Source of the DNA: Rhodobacteraceae bacterium EL129
GTDB taxonomy: Bacteria; Pseudomonadota; Alphaproteobacteria; Rhodobacterales; Rhodobacteraceae
Direction: 5' to 3'
Length of the DNA stretch: 64,000 bases
NCBI GenBank assembly: GCA_900313005.1
Contig: ONZJ01000002.1
Location: 1,256,996-1,320,995, forward strand
Shown one piece after another: positions 54,787 to 64,000 of the stretch (position 1 is its first letter; each line of letters begins with the position of its first letter). The position numbers and the translations under genes are program-made. The notes under the pieces were generated by a model that saw only the letters and a list, made by a program, of their open reading frames with translations, had not been told where the DNA came from and did not search any database.

Positions 54787-56238
54787 ATGGTATCACGCAC
54801 AATTCCCGTTGATCCGTTTGATCTGGTGATCATTGGCGGCACAGGTGATCTGGCCCGTCGCAAGATCCTGCCTGCCTTGTTCCGACGCTTTTGTGCCGGG
54901 CAAATGGGTGAGGGCAGTCAGGTGATCGGCGCGGCACGCACCGAGATGGACACATCGGCCTATCGCACCATGGTCGAGGAGGCGATAGCCGAGTTTGGCG
55001 GCGATGAGAAATCCAGCAAGGCCAAGCTGAAGAAGTTTATCGCTCTGATCAGCTATGTGACATTGGACGCAAAGGGCGACACCGGTTGGGACGAACTGGC
55101 TGAGGCGGTGAAGTCCGAGCATGTGCGTGCGTTTTACTTCTCGGTGGGCCCAAACCTCTTTGGCGATCTGGCCAAGCGGTTGCAAAAGCACGGCATGGCC
55201 GATGATCTGTGTCGCATTGTGGTCGAGAAACCCTTTGGCCGCGATCTGGAGAGTGCACGTGAGTTGAACAAGGTTCTGGCGCGGCATTTTGACGAAAGCC
55301 AGATTTACCGGATTGATCATTATCTGGGTAAGGAAACCGTGCAAAACCTGATGGCGGTGCGGTTCGGAAACATGCTGTTTGAGCCGCTGTGGAACAGTCA
55401 ATACGTTGATCATATCCAGATCACCGTGGCTGAAAGCGTGGGCGTTGGCGGGCGCGGAGGGTATTACGACAGATCGGGCGCGATGCGGGACATGGTGCAG
55501 AACCATCTGATGCAACTCTTTTGTCTGATCGCGATGGAACCGCCTGCGAAATTTGACCCTGACAGTGTGCGGGACGAAAAGCTTAAAGTTATACGCGCGC
55601 TTGATCCGGTCACGCCGGACAACATCGTGCGGGGCCAATATGAGGCGACCGAGACCAAGCCCAGTTATCGCAAGCAGGTGGAAAACCGCGACAGCAATAC
55701 CGAGAGCTTTGTGGCGCTCAAGGCCAATATCAGCAACTGGCGGTGGGCGGGCACACCGTTTTACTTGCGCACAGGTAAACGCCTGCGCGAGCGCGCTTCC
55801 GAGATCACAGTGATCTTCAAAGACGCCCCGCATTCGATTTTTGAAGAAGACAGTGGTCGGCATCGCAACATCCTGACGATCAAGTTGCAACCCAACGAAG
55901 GCATCGTCCTGGACGTGACCATCAAGGAGCCGGGCCCCGGCGGAATGCGCCTGATTGACGTACCATTGGACATGACATTTGCCGAAGCGCTTGGGCCTGA
56001 TCAGGCCGAATTCCCCGACGCCTATGAGCGGCTGATTATGGACGTGATCCGGGGCAATCAGACGCTGTTCATGCGCGGAGACGAAGTAGAGGCCGCCTGG
56101 GCCTGGACCGACCCGATCATCGCGGATTTTGAGCGTGGCGATCCGCCCTTGGCCTATGCGACGGGCAGTTCCGGCCCGGATGAGGCTTTGGCGCTCATCC
56201 ACCGCGATGGCCGCGCCTGGCGGGAGATCAAGGCATGA
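54787..56238 (+). CDS. zwf: Glucose-6-phosphate 1-dehydrogenase
   Basis: The 483-residue enzyme oxidises glucose-6-phosphate to 6-phosphogluconolactone. Motifs are the nucleotide fold (IIGGTGDLARRKILPALF), the active-site RIDHYLGKETVQN with its catalytic His, and the LRTGKRL segment. It is the first gene of the zwf-pgl-pgi unit, overlapping pgl by four bases, and feeds the Entner-Doudoroff and pentose phosphate pathways. Confidence 0.97.
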   Translation: MVSRTIPVDPFDLVIIGGTGDLARRKILPALFRRFCAGQMGEGSQVIGAARTEMDTSAYRTMVEEAIAEFGGDEKSSKAKLKKFIALISYVTLDAKGDTGWDELAEAVKSEHVRAFYFSVGPNLFGDLAKRLQKHGMADDLCRIVVEKPFGRDLESARELNKVLARHFDESQIYRIDHYLGKETVQNLMAVRFGNMLFEPLWNSQYVDHIQITVAESVGVGGRGGYYDRSGAMRDMVQNHLMQLFCLIAMEPPAKFDPDSVRDEKLKVIRALDPVTPDNIVRGQYEATETKPSYRKQVENRDSNTESFVALKANISNWRWAGTPFYLRTGKRLRERASEITVIFKDAPHSIFEEDSGRHRNILTIKLQPNEGIVLDVTIKEPGPGGMRLIDVPLDMTFAEALGPDQAEFPDAYERLIMDVIRGNQTLFMRGDEVEAAWAWTDPIIADFERGDPPLAYATGSSGPDEALALIHRDGRAWREIKA

Positions 56239-56909
56239 GTTTGCGCGAGTATCCTGATGTTGAAATGATGATGATCGACGTGGCGAACAAGCTGGCGGGT
56301 GAATTGACCGCTGCCTTGGAGCACGAAGAACGCGTGTTGTTTGTGGTACCCGGTGGGACCACGCCCGGCCCGATCTTTGATGATCTTTGCGAAGCAGATC
56401 TGGATTGGTCCCGTGTCGATGTGTTGCTGAGTGACGAACGCTGGTTGCCCGAGGTGCACGTGCGCTCGAACACCCGGCTGATCCGGGAACGCCTGCTGGT
56501 GGGACGGGCGGCCAAGGCGCGATATCTGCCGCTTTATGCTGGGGGACACAGCCCCGAAGAGGCGCTGGCTGAGCTGGAAGTGAACATCGTGCCCAACCTG
56601 CCTATTGGTGTGTGCCTTTTGGGCATGGGAAGCGATATGCACACGGCTTCGCTGTTTCCAGGGGCGGACCGGCTGGAGGAGGCGCTGGACAAACACGCCC
56701 CCATCCTGATGCCCATGCGCGCAGAGGGTGCGCCCGAGCCACGGATCACCCTGACGGCGCATGTCCTCAACGAAGCGCTGGCCAAACATGTTGTCATCAC
56801 CGGCCAGCAAAAACGCGCCGCTTACGAGCGTGCGCTGACGTTGCCAGCCGCCGACGCCCCGATCCGGGCCGTATTGGACGGGGCCACCGTGCATTGGGCG
56901 CAGGACTAG
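56235..56909 (+). CDS. pgl: 6-phosphogluconolactonase
   Basis: The 224-residue protein matches DevB-type lactonases (VLFVVPGGTTPGPIFDDLCE, VDVLLSDERWLPEVHVRSN, LGMGSDMHTASLFPGAD). It hydrolyses the zwf product. The ATG overlaps the end of zwf by four bases, and pgi begins nine bases after the stop. Confidence 0.95.
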   Translation: MSLREYPDVEMMMIDVANKLAGELTAALEHEERVLFVVPGGTTPGPIFDDLCEADLDWSRVDVLLSDERWLPEVHVRSNTRLIRERLLVGRAAKARYLPLYAGGHSPEEALAELEVNIVPNLPIGVCLLGMGSDMHTASLFPGADRLEEALDKHAPILMPMRAEGAPEPRITLTAHVLNEALAKHVVITGQQKRAAYERALTLPAADAPIRAVLDGATVHWAQD

Positions 56910-56918
56910 GAGATGGGC

Positions 56919-58523
56919 ATGTTTGATGATCTTCAGGCCATGGCGGCTGATCTGGCGGATACGGATATCCTGACGCTCTTTGCCACCAAGGACCGGGCGG
57001 CGGATTTCTCGGTCGCGCTGGATGGGATGCTGTTTGATTATTCCAAAACCCGGATAACCGGCGAGGTGCGCCAAACGCTGTTGGATCTGGTTGAAAGCCG
57101 GGGTGTCATCGACAAGCGCAAGGCGATGTTTGCAGGCAAACCCATCAATGAAACCGAAGGTCGTGCGGTGCTGCACACGGCGCTGCGCAATCTGGTTGGC
57201 GCTCCGGTCATGGTGGATGGTGAAAACGTCATGCCCGAGGTGCTGGACACGCTGAACCGCATGCGGGACTTTGCCGAGGATGTCCGCTCGGGTCGATTTA
57301 CGGGGCAGGGCGGGGCGATCACGGATGTGGTGAACATCGGCATTGGGGGGTCTCATCTGGGGCCGGAAATGGGGGCGATGGCCCTATCGCCCTATCATGA
57401 CGGGCCGCGCGCGCATTTTGTGTCCAACGTAGACGGCGCAGATATTGCCGATACGCTGAAAGCCTTGAACCCGGAAACGACGCTGGTGATTGTCGCCTCC
57501 AAGAGCTTCACCACGATTGAGACAATGACAAATGCGCAAACCGCACGGGATTGGATGTCCAACTGGGTCGAGCGCCCGGAAAACCAGTTTGTGGCGCTTT
57601 CGACCGCCGAAGAGAAGACCAGTGCCTTTGGCATTCCGCCGGCCCGCGTCTTTGGGTTCGAGGATTGGGTTGGTGGGCGCTATTCCATGTGGGGGCCCAT
57701 AGGGCTGAGCATCATGCTGGCCATCGGGCCCAATCATTTCCGCGCCTTTCTGGAAGGGGCGCAGGCGATGGACGCGCATTTCCGCGATGCCCCACCACAG
57801 AAAAACATGCCTATCATGCTGGCGCTGACAGGGCTGTGGCATCATCAGGGCTGCGGGTATCCGACCCGCGCCGTGCTGCCCTATGATCAGCGTCTGGCGC
57901 GGTTGCCCGCCTATTTCCAACAGCTGGAGATGGAATCAAACGGCAAACGCGTCACGATGGATGGCACCACGATGGACTATGCAAGCGGGCCGGTCGTCTG
58001 GGGCGAGCCGGGCACAAATGGCCAGCATGCGTTTTACCAACTGATCCATCAGGGCACCGATGTCATCCCTTGCGAATTCATGGTGGCAGCAAAGGGGCAC
58101 GAGCCCGAGCTTGCGCATCATCACAGATTGCTGACCGCCAATTGTCTGGCCCAGTCCGAGGCTCTGATGCGGGGGCGCTCGCTGGAGGTGTCGCGCAGAT
58201 TGATGGCTGACAAGGGGTTTGAGGGGGATGAGCTGGAGCGGCAAGCCCGCCACCGGGTCTTTCCCGGCAACCGTCCTTCGACCACGTTGATCTATGATCA
58301 GCTGACCCCCTATAGGCTAGGACAGATCGTCGCCCTTTACGAGCACCGCGTCTTTGTCGAAGGGGCGATCCTCGGATTGAACTCGTTTGATCAATGGGGG
58401 GTCGAGCTGGGCAAGGTGCTGGCCGTAGAACTGGAACCTGTGCTGAGCGGAGAGGCGTCCGGGAAAGACAAGGACGGCTCAACCTCCCTATTGGTCCACT
58501 TTGTGCACACACACACCAGTTGA
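56919..58523 (+). CDS. pgi: Glucose-6-phosphate isomerase
   Basis: The 534-residue enzyme interconverts glucose- and fructose-6-phosphate. Landmarks: NIGIGGSHLGPEMGAMAL, VASKSFTTIETMTNAQT, and the active-site GEPGTNGQHAFYQLIHQGT with VFVEGAILGLNSFDQWGVE. I prefer ATG 56919, six bases after AGGAG, over 56913. It ends the zwf-pgl-pgi unit. Confidence 0.96.
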   Translation: MFDDLQAMAADLADTDILTLFATKDRAADFSVALDGMLFDYSKTRITGEVRQTLLDLVESRGVIDKRKAMFAGKPINETEGRAVLHTALRNLVGAPVMVDGENVMPEVLDTLNRMRDFAEDVRSGRFTGQGGAITDVVNIGIGGSHLGPEMGAMALSPYHDGPRAHFVSNVDGADIADTLKALNPETTLVIVASKSFTTIETMTNAQTARDWMSNWVERPENQFVALSTAEEKTSAFGIPPARVFGFEDWVGGRYSMWGPIGLSIMLAIGPNHFRAFLEGAQAMDAHFRDAPPQKNMPIMLALTGLWHHQGCGYPTRAVLPYDQRLARLPAYFQQLEMESNGKRVTMDGTTMDYASGPVVWGEPGTNGQHAFYQLIHQGTDVIPCEFMVAAKGHEPELAHHHRLLTANCLAQSEALMRGRSLEVSRRLMADKGFEGDELERQARHRVFPGNRPSTTLIYDQLTPYRLGQIVALYEHRVFVEGAILGLNSFDQWGVELGKVLAVELEPVLSGEASGKDKDGSTSLLVHFVHTHTS

Positions 58524-58534
58524 GCCGTCCTCTG

Positions 58535-58568
58535 ACCCCGACCAAATGGAAAGGATGGCCGGGGTTTT
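58535..58568 (+). terminator. Terminator after pgi
   Basis: ACCCCG (58535-58540) pairs with CGGGGT (58560-58565), extended by CC/GG past one mismatch, and is followed by TTT. It sits between convergent pgi and the fasciclin gene and can serve the + strand. Confidence 0.5.
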
Positions 58569-58580
58569 GACGTGTTGGGT

Positions 58581-59129
58581 TTACTTGGGCACAAGCACGC
58601 TGTTGACCACGTGGATTACACCGTTGGACTGATCCACATCGGCGATGGTCACTTTGGCCGCATTGCCGCTTTCGTCGATGATATAGACATTGCCGCCCTT
58701 CACCTGTGCCGACAGCGCATCGCCCGAAACCGCATTGAAGTGGTACCAGCCATCGCTTGATTTCTTGGTGGCTGCGATAATGTCAGCCGCAGACCAGTCG
58801 CCTGCAACCACATGGGCCGTCAGCACTTTTTGCAGCATGGCCTTGTTCTCGGGCTTCAGCAGGGTTTCGACAGTGTCCTCTGGCAAAGCGGCAAAGGCAT
58901 CATTGACCGGGGCAAAGACGGTAAACGGACCGTCGTCTTGCAGGGTTTCCACCAGACCCGCAGCCTGAACGGCAGCAACCAGGGTGGTGTGATCCGCCGA
59001 GTTGACGGCGTTTTCAACGATGTTCTTGCTTTCATACATCGGCGCACCGCCGACCATGGGATTGGCCGCAAGGGCTGCTGTGGCGGTCAATGTGGCCAGG
59101 GCCAGTGCAATTGATTTTGTGAAACGCAT
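58581..59129 (-). CDS. Exported fasciclin (FAS1) domain protein
   Basis: The 182-residue protein has a Sec signal peptide (TKSIALALATLTATAALA, cut near residue 22) and one FAS1 domain (VAAVQAAGLVETLQDDGPFT, FAPVNDAFAALPEDTVETLL, NGVIHVVNSVLVPK). FAS1 proteins mediate adhesion or surface contacts; the specific role is unknown. Confidence 0.88.
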   Translation of the reverse strand: MRFTKSIALALATLTATAALAANPMVGGAPMYESKNIVENAVNSADHTTLVAAVQAAGLVETLQDDGPFTVFAPVNDAFAALPEDTVETLLKPENKAMLQKVLTAHVVAGDWSAADIIAATKKSSDGWYHFNAVSGDALSAQVKGGNVYIIDESGNAAKVTIADVDQSNGVIHVVNSVLVPK

Positions 59130-59328
59130 TCGGGTTTCCTCCTCTGTGCTCGGGGGATGTCCCGAAGCTTGTGAAGGAACCCACGCAACAGGGTTGGGAA
59201 AGTTTCACGAAAATCAAAGAAAGTGATAAGATATTGGTTTTGCTACATATTCAGGCGCAGGTGCGCAGCGCGCCTTGCAGGAAGGCTGTGGCCATTGCGG
59301 GCCACAGCAACGTCGTTAACCAGAGACG

Positions 59329-60672
<1,344 letters not shown>

Positions 60673-61542
60673 TCAGACGGTTTGTGCCAGCCTGCGTTCG
60701 CGAATGAAGGTATAGAGCCCTGATCCGATGATCAGCCCGGCCCCCAGCAGGGTGATCGTGTCGGGACGTTCGTTGAACACCAACATGCCCGCAATCATCG
60801 AGAATATCATGCGGGTGTAGCGGAACGGCATGATGGCCGAGGCTTCACCAATACGCATGGCTGCAACGATGCCGTAGTATCCGATGGCCCCAAAGATGAT
60901 GCCGAGGATCATCATCTGCCATTCCACGCCCCCAAGGCTCTGCATCTCACCGCCCATCAGCCACATGTATAGCGGTCCGGTGAGCAGCAGCGCGAAGAAG
61001 CCCTGAAATGACACCACAGTGCTGTCGACCCGGGGATCAATTTTGCGGGTGACTAGATCGCGGATGGCCACAAAGAAAACCGCGGCCACAATCCACAGCG
61101 TATTAGGCTCAAACGCCGAGAGGCCGGGGCGGATGATCAGCAGAACACCCAAGAAACCAACGATAATAGCACTCCAGCGGCGCCAGCCGACGGTTTCTTT
61201 CAGGAACAAAGCCGCTCCCATGGTGATCGCCAGTGGCGTGGCCTGAAACACGGTGGCTACGACCGAAATATCAATCAGGGACAGCGCGGTGGCAAAGGCG
61301 ATGGCGGCAAAGACCTCGGCGATAGCGCGGGCTATCGTGGGCCAACGCCATGCGACCGGATCCAGCAGGCGTTGTCCGCGCAGCTTGGCGCTGACGGCAA
61401 AGATGATGGAACTGCCCACACCCAGCCCAAAGAGGATCTGACCGACATGCAGGGTCGAGGACAGCTGTTTAACAAACACATCTTCCACCGTGAAGGCGGC
61501 CATGGCCAGCAGCACCAGCAAAATGCCGTTCAGATTGTTCAT
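60673..61542 (-). CDS. EamA/DMT-family transporter
   Basis: The 289-residue protein has about ten membrane helices in two EamA repeats (LNGILLVLLAMAAFTVEDVF at the start; IFGAIGYYGIVAAMRIGEAS in the second). Such proteins export or import metabolites; the substrate is not readable. It follows the Fur/Mur regulator on the same strand. Confidence 0.85.
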   Translation of the reverse strand: MNNLNGILLVLLAMAAFTVEDVFVKQLSSTLHVGQILFGLGVGSSIIFAVSAKLRGQRLLDPVAWRWPTIARAIAEVFAAIAFATALSLIDISVVATVFQATPLAITMGAALFLKETVGWRRWSAIIVGFLGVLLIIRPGLSAFEPNTLWIVAAVFFVAIRDLVTRKIDPRVDSTVVSFQGFFALLLTGPLYMWLMGGEMQSLGGVEWQMMILGIIFGAIGYYGIVAAMRIGEASAIMPFRYTRMIFSMIAGMLVFNERPDTITLLGAGLIIGSGLYTFIRERRLAQTV

Positions 61543-61575
61543 CGCGTCATGTCCCGGGAAAAAGATGTTACGCGA

Positions 61576-61989
61576 TTACTCGCTCTTTTTAGGCACCGCG
61601 TAAAGCTCTAGCCGGTGGCCGATCAAACGGTAGCCCAGTTTCTCGGCGATCTTTTCCTGCAGGGCTTCGATGTCTGGGTCGACAAATTCAATGACTTCGC
61701 CTGAATTCATGTCGATCAGATGGTCGTGGTGGTCCCGTTCTGCATCTTCATAGCGCGCGCGCCCATCGCCAAATTCCAGCTTGTCGAGGATGCCTGCTTC
61801 CTCAAACAGCTTTACAGTCCGATACACGGTGGCGATTGAGATATTCGCATCCTGAGCCGCTGCACGTGTGTGCAGCAATTCCACATCGGGGTGATCATCC
61901 GACGCCTCGAGCACACCCGCGATGGTGCGGCGCTGGCCGGTCATGCGCAGGCCCTTGGCCTCGCAACGGTCGATGATGGTGTCTGGCAT
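61576..61989 (-). CDS. Fur-family regulator (Fur/Mur type)
   Basis: The 137-residue protein starts at ATG 61989 (PDTIIDRCEAKGLRMTGQRR) and has the Fur winged helix (QDANISIATVYRTVKLFEEA) and metal site (YEDAERDHHDHLIDMNSGEV). It lacks the C-terminal Cys pairs of Fe-Fur and has no Irr HHH haem motif, which fits the manganese-responsive Mur group of alphaproteobacteria. An in-frame extension to 62235 is not family-like. Confidence 0.85.
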   Translation of the reverse strand: MPDTIIDRCEAKGLRMTGQRRTIAGVLEASDDHPDVELLHTRAAAQDANISIATVYRTVKLFEEAGILDKLEFGDGRARYEDAERDHHDHLIDMNSGEVIEFVDPDIEALQEKIAEKLGYRLIGHRLELYAVPKKSE

Positions 61990-62343
61990 AGGACGCCCCC
62001 GAAGTCTGTCGTGCCAATCGGATAAACATTTCGGCCACGATGTGCCACCCATTTTGAGCCTTACGGGGCAAAGCTTGACTTTTGCACCTGCAGCATCCAC
62101 ATGGAGGCCAACCGATGTTTCCTGCCGCGTGAGCAGACCAGCCACCAGAACGGTGCGCCAAGGATAAGAAACGAGACATCGAGGACTGATCCCAAAATCA
62201 CGCGTGGGGCCAAACGCCAATCCAGCCGACTGCATGTTGCAGGGCGGTCAGGGTGTTGGCGCAAACCACGATTGCGGCGCGCCATAGGGGCTGCGCTGAT
62301 GAACCATTGGTTTGGCACGCGATGCGGGTCGGCCAAAAAGGAT
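61990..62343. other. 354-bp divergent promoter region
   Basis: This gap separates the Fur/Mur gene from the RhlE-like helicase and must hold both promoters. On the minus strand, one frame has a hydrophobic run (VILGSVLDVSFLILGAPFWW, around 62130-62190), but without a good start. No clear operator was found. Confidence 0.45.
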
Positions 62344-63669
62344 ATGAATTTGAATTTGTTTGAAGAAATGGGCTTGCCCGCCGTGCTGGTGAAACGACTG
62401 GCAGAACAAGGCATTACAGAACCCACCCCGATCCAAACCCACGCCATCCCTTACGGGCTGGATGGGCATGATGTGATGGGGTTGGCACAAACCGGCACCG
62501 GCAAGACGGCGGCCTTTGGCTTGCCTCTGGTCACACGTCTGATGGACATGCCGGGCAAACCGGCGCCTAAATCCGTGCGGTCGTTGATCCTGGCCCCCAC
62601 GCGCGAGCTGGCGACACAGATCAAAGATGCGCTGGTGCCGATGATTGCAGGTTCACCCATTAAGGTGGCTGTTGTCATGGGCGGTGTGGGCATCAACCCG
62701 CAAATCAATAAGCTGTCGCGGGGCATGGACATTCTGGTGGCCACTCCGGGCCGATTGTTGGATTTGCTGGATCGCCGTGCTCTGACCCTGGCCGATACCA
62801 AGTTTCTGGTACTTGATGAGGCGGATCAGATGCTCGACATGGGCTTCATCCATGCGCTGCGCAAGATCGCTGATCTGCTGCCAAAGGAACGCCAGACCAT
62901 GTTGTTTTCGGCCACCATGCCAAAACAGATGGAGGAGATCGCGGCCAGCTATCTGACCCATCCCAAGCGTGTTGCGGTGAACCCTCCGGGCAAGGCCGCA
63001 GATAAGGTCACACAATGTGTGCACTTCATCGCCAAGTCGGAGAAGCCGAACCTGTTGATTGAACTGCTGGACGCCCACCGGGGCGAATTGGCGCTGGTCT
63101 TTGGCCGCACCAAACACGGCTCGGACAAACTGGCACGCAAGTTGGAGCAGGCGGGCTATTCGGTGGCTGCCATTCACGGCAATAAATCGCAAGGCCAACG
63201 GGACCGCGCCTTGAATGCCTTCCGCGAAGGCAAGGTGACGGTTCTGGTCGCTACTGATGTGGCGGCACGGGGGCTTGATATCCCCGACGTGAAACACGTT
63301 TACAACTACGACCTGCCAAACGTGCCCGAAAACTATGTGCACCGGATTGGCCGGACGGCGCGTGCGGGCAAAGACGGGCAGGCGGTGGCCTTCTGCGCGC
63401 CTGATGAGATGGGCGAGTTGAAAGACATCCAGAAGGTGATGAAAATCTCGATCCCCGTGGCCTCGGGCCGCCCGTGGGAAGAGCTGCCTGATCCAACGGC
63501 CAAACCCCAAGGTCAAGGACGGGGCAAAGGCCGTCGTCGTGGCGGCGGTGGAGGTGGTGGCGGTGGCCAAAACCAGGGCCAGGGCAAGCCGGGTGGCGGA
63601 CAAGGGCGTTCGCGTCGGCGGCGTCGTGGCGGCGGGGGAGGCGGAGGAAACCGAAGCCAAGCAGCCTGA
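62344..63669 (+). CDS. DEAD-box RNA helicase, RhlE-like
   Basis: The 441-residue helicase has the Q motif (EPTPIQTHAIPYG), Walker A (AQTGTGKTAA), PTRELA, TPGRLLD, DEAD (LDEADQMLDMG), SAT, ATDVAARGLDIPDV and HRIGRTARAG in order. A C-terminal tail is almost purely Gly and Arg with a run of nine glycines, likely for RNA binding. ATG 62344 follows AAAAAGG very closely; ATG 62299 is an alternative start. Confidence 0.93.
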   Translation: MNLNLFEEMGLPAVLVKRLAEQGITEPTPIQTHAIPYGLDGHDVMGLAQTGTGKTAAFGLPLVTRLMDMPGKPAPKSVRSLILAPTRELATQIKDALVPMIAGSPIKVAVVMGGVGINPQINKLSRGMDILVATPGRLLDLLDRRALTLADTKFLVLDEADQMLDMGFIHALRKIADLLPKERQTMLFSATMPKQMEEIAASYLTHPKRVAVNPPGKAADKVTQCVHFIAKSEKPNLLIELLDAHRGELALVFGRTKHGSDKLARKLEQAGYSVAAIHGNKSQGQRDRALNAFREGKVTVLVATDVAARGLDIPDVKHVYNYDLPNVPENYVHRIGRTARAGKDGQAVAFCAPDEMGELKDIQKVMKISIPVASGRPWEELPDPTAKPQGQGRGKGRRRGGGGGGGGGQNQGQGKPGGGQGRSRRRRRGGGGGGGNRSQAA

Positions 63670-63691
63670 TCCGATCCGTTCGATATCGACC

Positions 63692-63722
63692 AAAACGGCC
63701 TGCCCAAAGCGGGCCGTTTTCT
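63692..63722. terminator. Bidirectional terminator
   Basis: AAAACGGCCTGC (63692-63703), loop CCAAA, GCGGGCCGTTTT (63709-63720): a twelve-base-pair stem with one G-U pair and T-runs at both ends, between the convergent helicase and cupin genes. Confidence 0.85.
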
Positions 63723-64000
63723 TATGGGTTACAGCGCGCCATGATTTCGGGCGTCACAGGCTCGACCCCATAGGAGCGCCATTCGTGGTCGTCTTCCCAT
63801 TGCCAATGCTCGCGCATCCAGTTGCCCGCGCTGTCCTTATGCCACCACCAGTTCGGTGCACTTAGGTTTCCCCGCCAGATGTAGGACAATATCACTGGCT
63901 CGGTGCCCGTGTGCAGGGAATGCAGCCGCTCGGACGGGGTGACTGAGTACCCTCCCGGCGACAGCGCGTGCGGCACCTCGGCGACCCCATGTTTTATGGT
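63722..64000 (-). CDS. Cupin-fold protein, C-terminal part (runs off right edge)
   Basis: The frame is open from the right edge (TIKHGVAEVPHALSPGGYSV) to TAA at 63722-63724, giving the last 92 residues. The VPHA...PGG..V..SERLHSLHTGTEPVILSYIWRG pattern is the second half of a cupin barrel, and resembles the end of DMSP-lyase-like cupins, with a family-specific tail (SAPNWWWHKDSAGNW). The first half, with most metal ligands, is outside the window, so function is open. Confidence 0.6.
   Translation of the reverse strand, partial: TIKHGVAEVPHALSPGGYSVTPSERLHSLHTGTEPVILSYIWRGNLSAPNWWWHKDSAGNWMREHWQWEDDHEWRSYGVEPVTPEIMARCNP

Noticed and set aside
54793-56202. Long minus-strand open frame (469 codons) over zwf
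   Set aside because: Antisense to zwf; composition typical of a shadow frame.
62061-62343. Minus-strand hydrophobic small ORF in the helicase promoter
   Set aside because: One hydrophobic stretch only, no good start or ribosome-binding site; likely chance.
62653-63693. Minus-strand open frame (346 codons) over the RNA helicase
   Set aside because: Antisense to a helicase with all DEAD-box motifs in order.

Overview
The window looks like a core-chromosome segment of an alphaproteobacterium of the Rhodobacteraceae (Roseobacter group). This is inferred from gene content and regulatory style: a single-chain B12-dependent ribonucleotide reductase of about 1.2 kDa residues, a GTTC-N7-GTTC LexA box in front of lexA, a Fur/Mur-type regulator, a zwf-pgl-pgi block, a DUF6778-type lipoprotein, a divergent polysaccharide deacetylase, and G+C-rich third-codon positions with long antisense shadow frames. 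No insertion sequence, prophage, CRISPR array or rRNA was seen. The single RNA gene is tRNA-Pro(UGG).

Layout. 1-3.6 kb: the start of a PAS-containing, LuxR-like regulator running off the left edge, a CBU_0592-like membrane protein with a LysE exporter, a membrane-anchored patatin, and a possible enoyl-CoA hydratase remnant. 3.6-10.3 kb: a six-gene operon (DeoR regulator, ABC ATPase, binding protein, two permeases, cytosolic metallophosphoesterase) with a divergent HAD phosphatase. The two units share an intergenic region carrying a 14-bp inverted repeat. I read this as uptake and breakdown of glycerophosphodiesters or similar phosphoalcohols. 10.4-20.5 kb: gltA, gltX, comEC, lexA, then the tightly coupled trpG-trpD-trpC-moaC-moeA run. 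20.5-32.5 kb: the polysaccharide deacetylase, an amidase, an rluE-like pseudouridine synthase, ppiD-trpE, an aminotransferase, gpt, two overlapping LysE genes, fabI and pdxH. 32.6-38.5 kb: a double cold-shock protein, DUF192, tRNA-Pro, a long leader with a candidate NrdR box pair, nrdJ and a 91-codon follower gene.

38.9-45.5 kb: a glycosyltransferase/TylF-like methyltransferase pair, a locally A+T-richer patch with an alpha/beta hydrolase, a Rieske oxygenase, the Bpt N-end-rule transferase, RDD and DUF2852 membrane proteins, and a YbaK deacylase. 45.5-54.6 kb: a SnoaL-like protein, glnE, a small follower gene, a lipoprotein, an RlmI-like methyltransferase whose start codon sits in a hairpin loop, a PIN protein, an M48 protease, a creatinase-like M24 protein without metal ligands, and a radical SAM protein. 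54.8-64 kb: zwf-pgl-pgi, a fasciclin protein, enolase, an EamA transporter, a Fur/Mur regulator, an RhlE helicase, and the C-terminal part of a cupin protein at the right edge.

Most of the window is ordinary housekeeping sequence. The parts that deserve a second look are the phosphodiester locus with its inverted-repeat operator, the rlmI start-codon hairpin, the nrdJ leader and follower gene, the paired palindromic elements near 24.3 and 29.0 kb, and the radical SAM/M24 pair. All functional statements come from reading motifs and context; no database search was possible.
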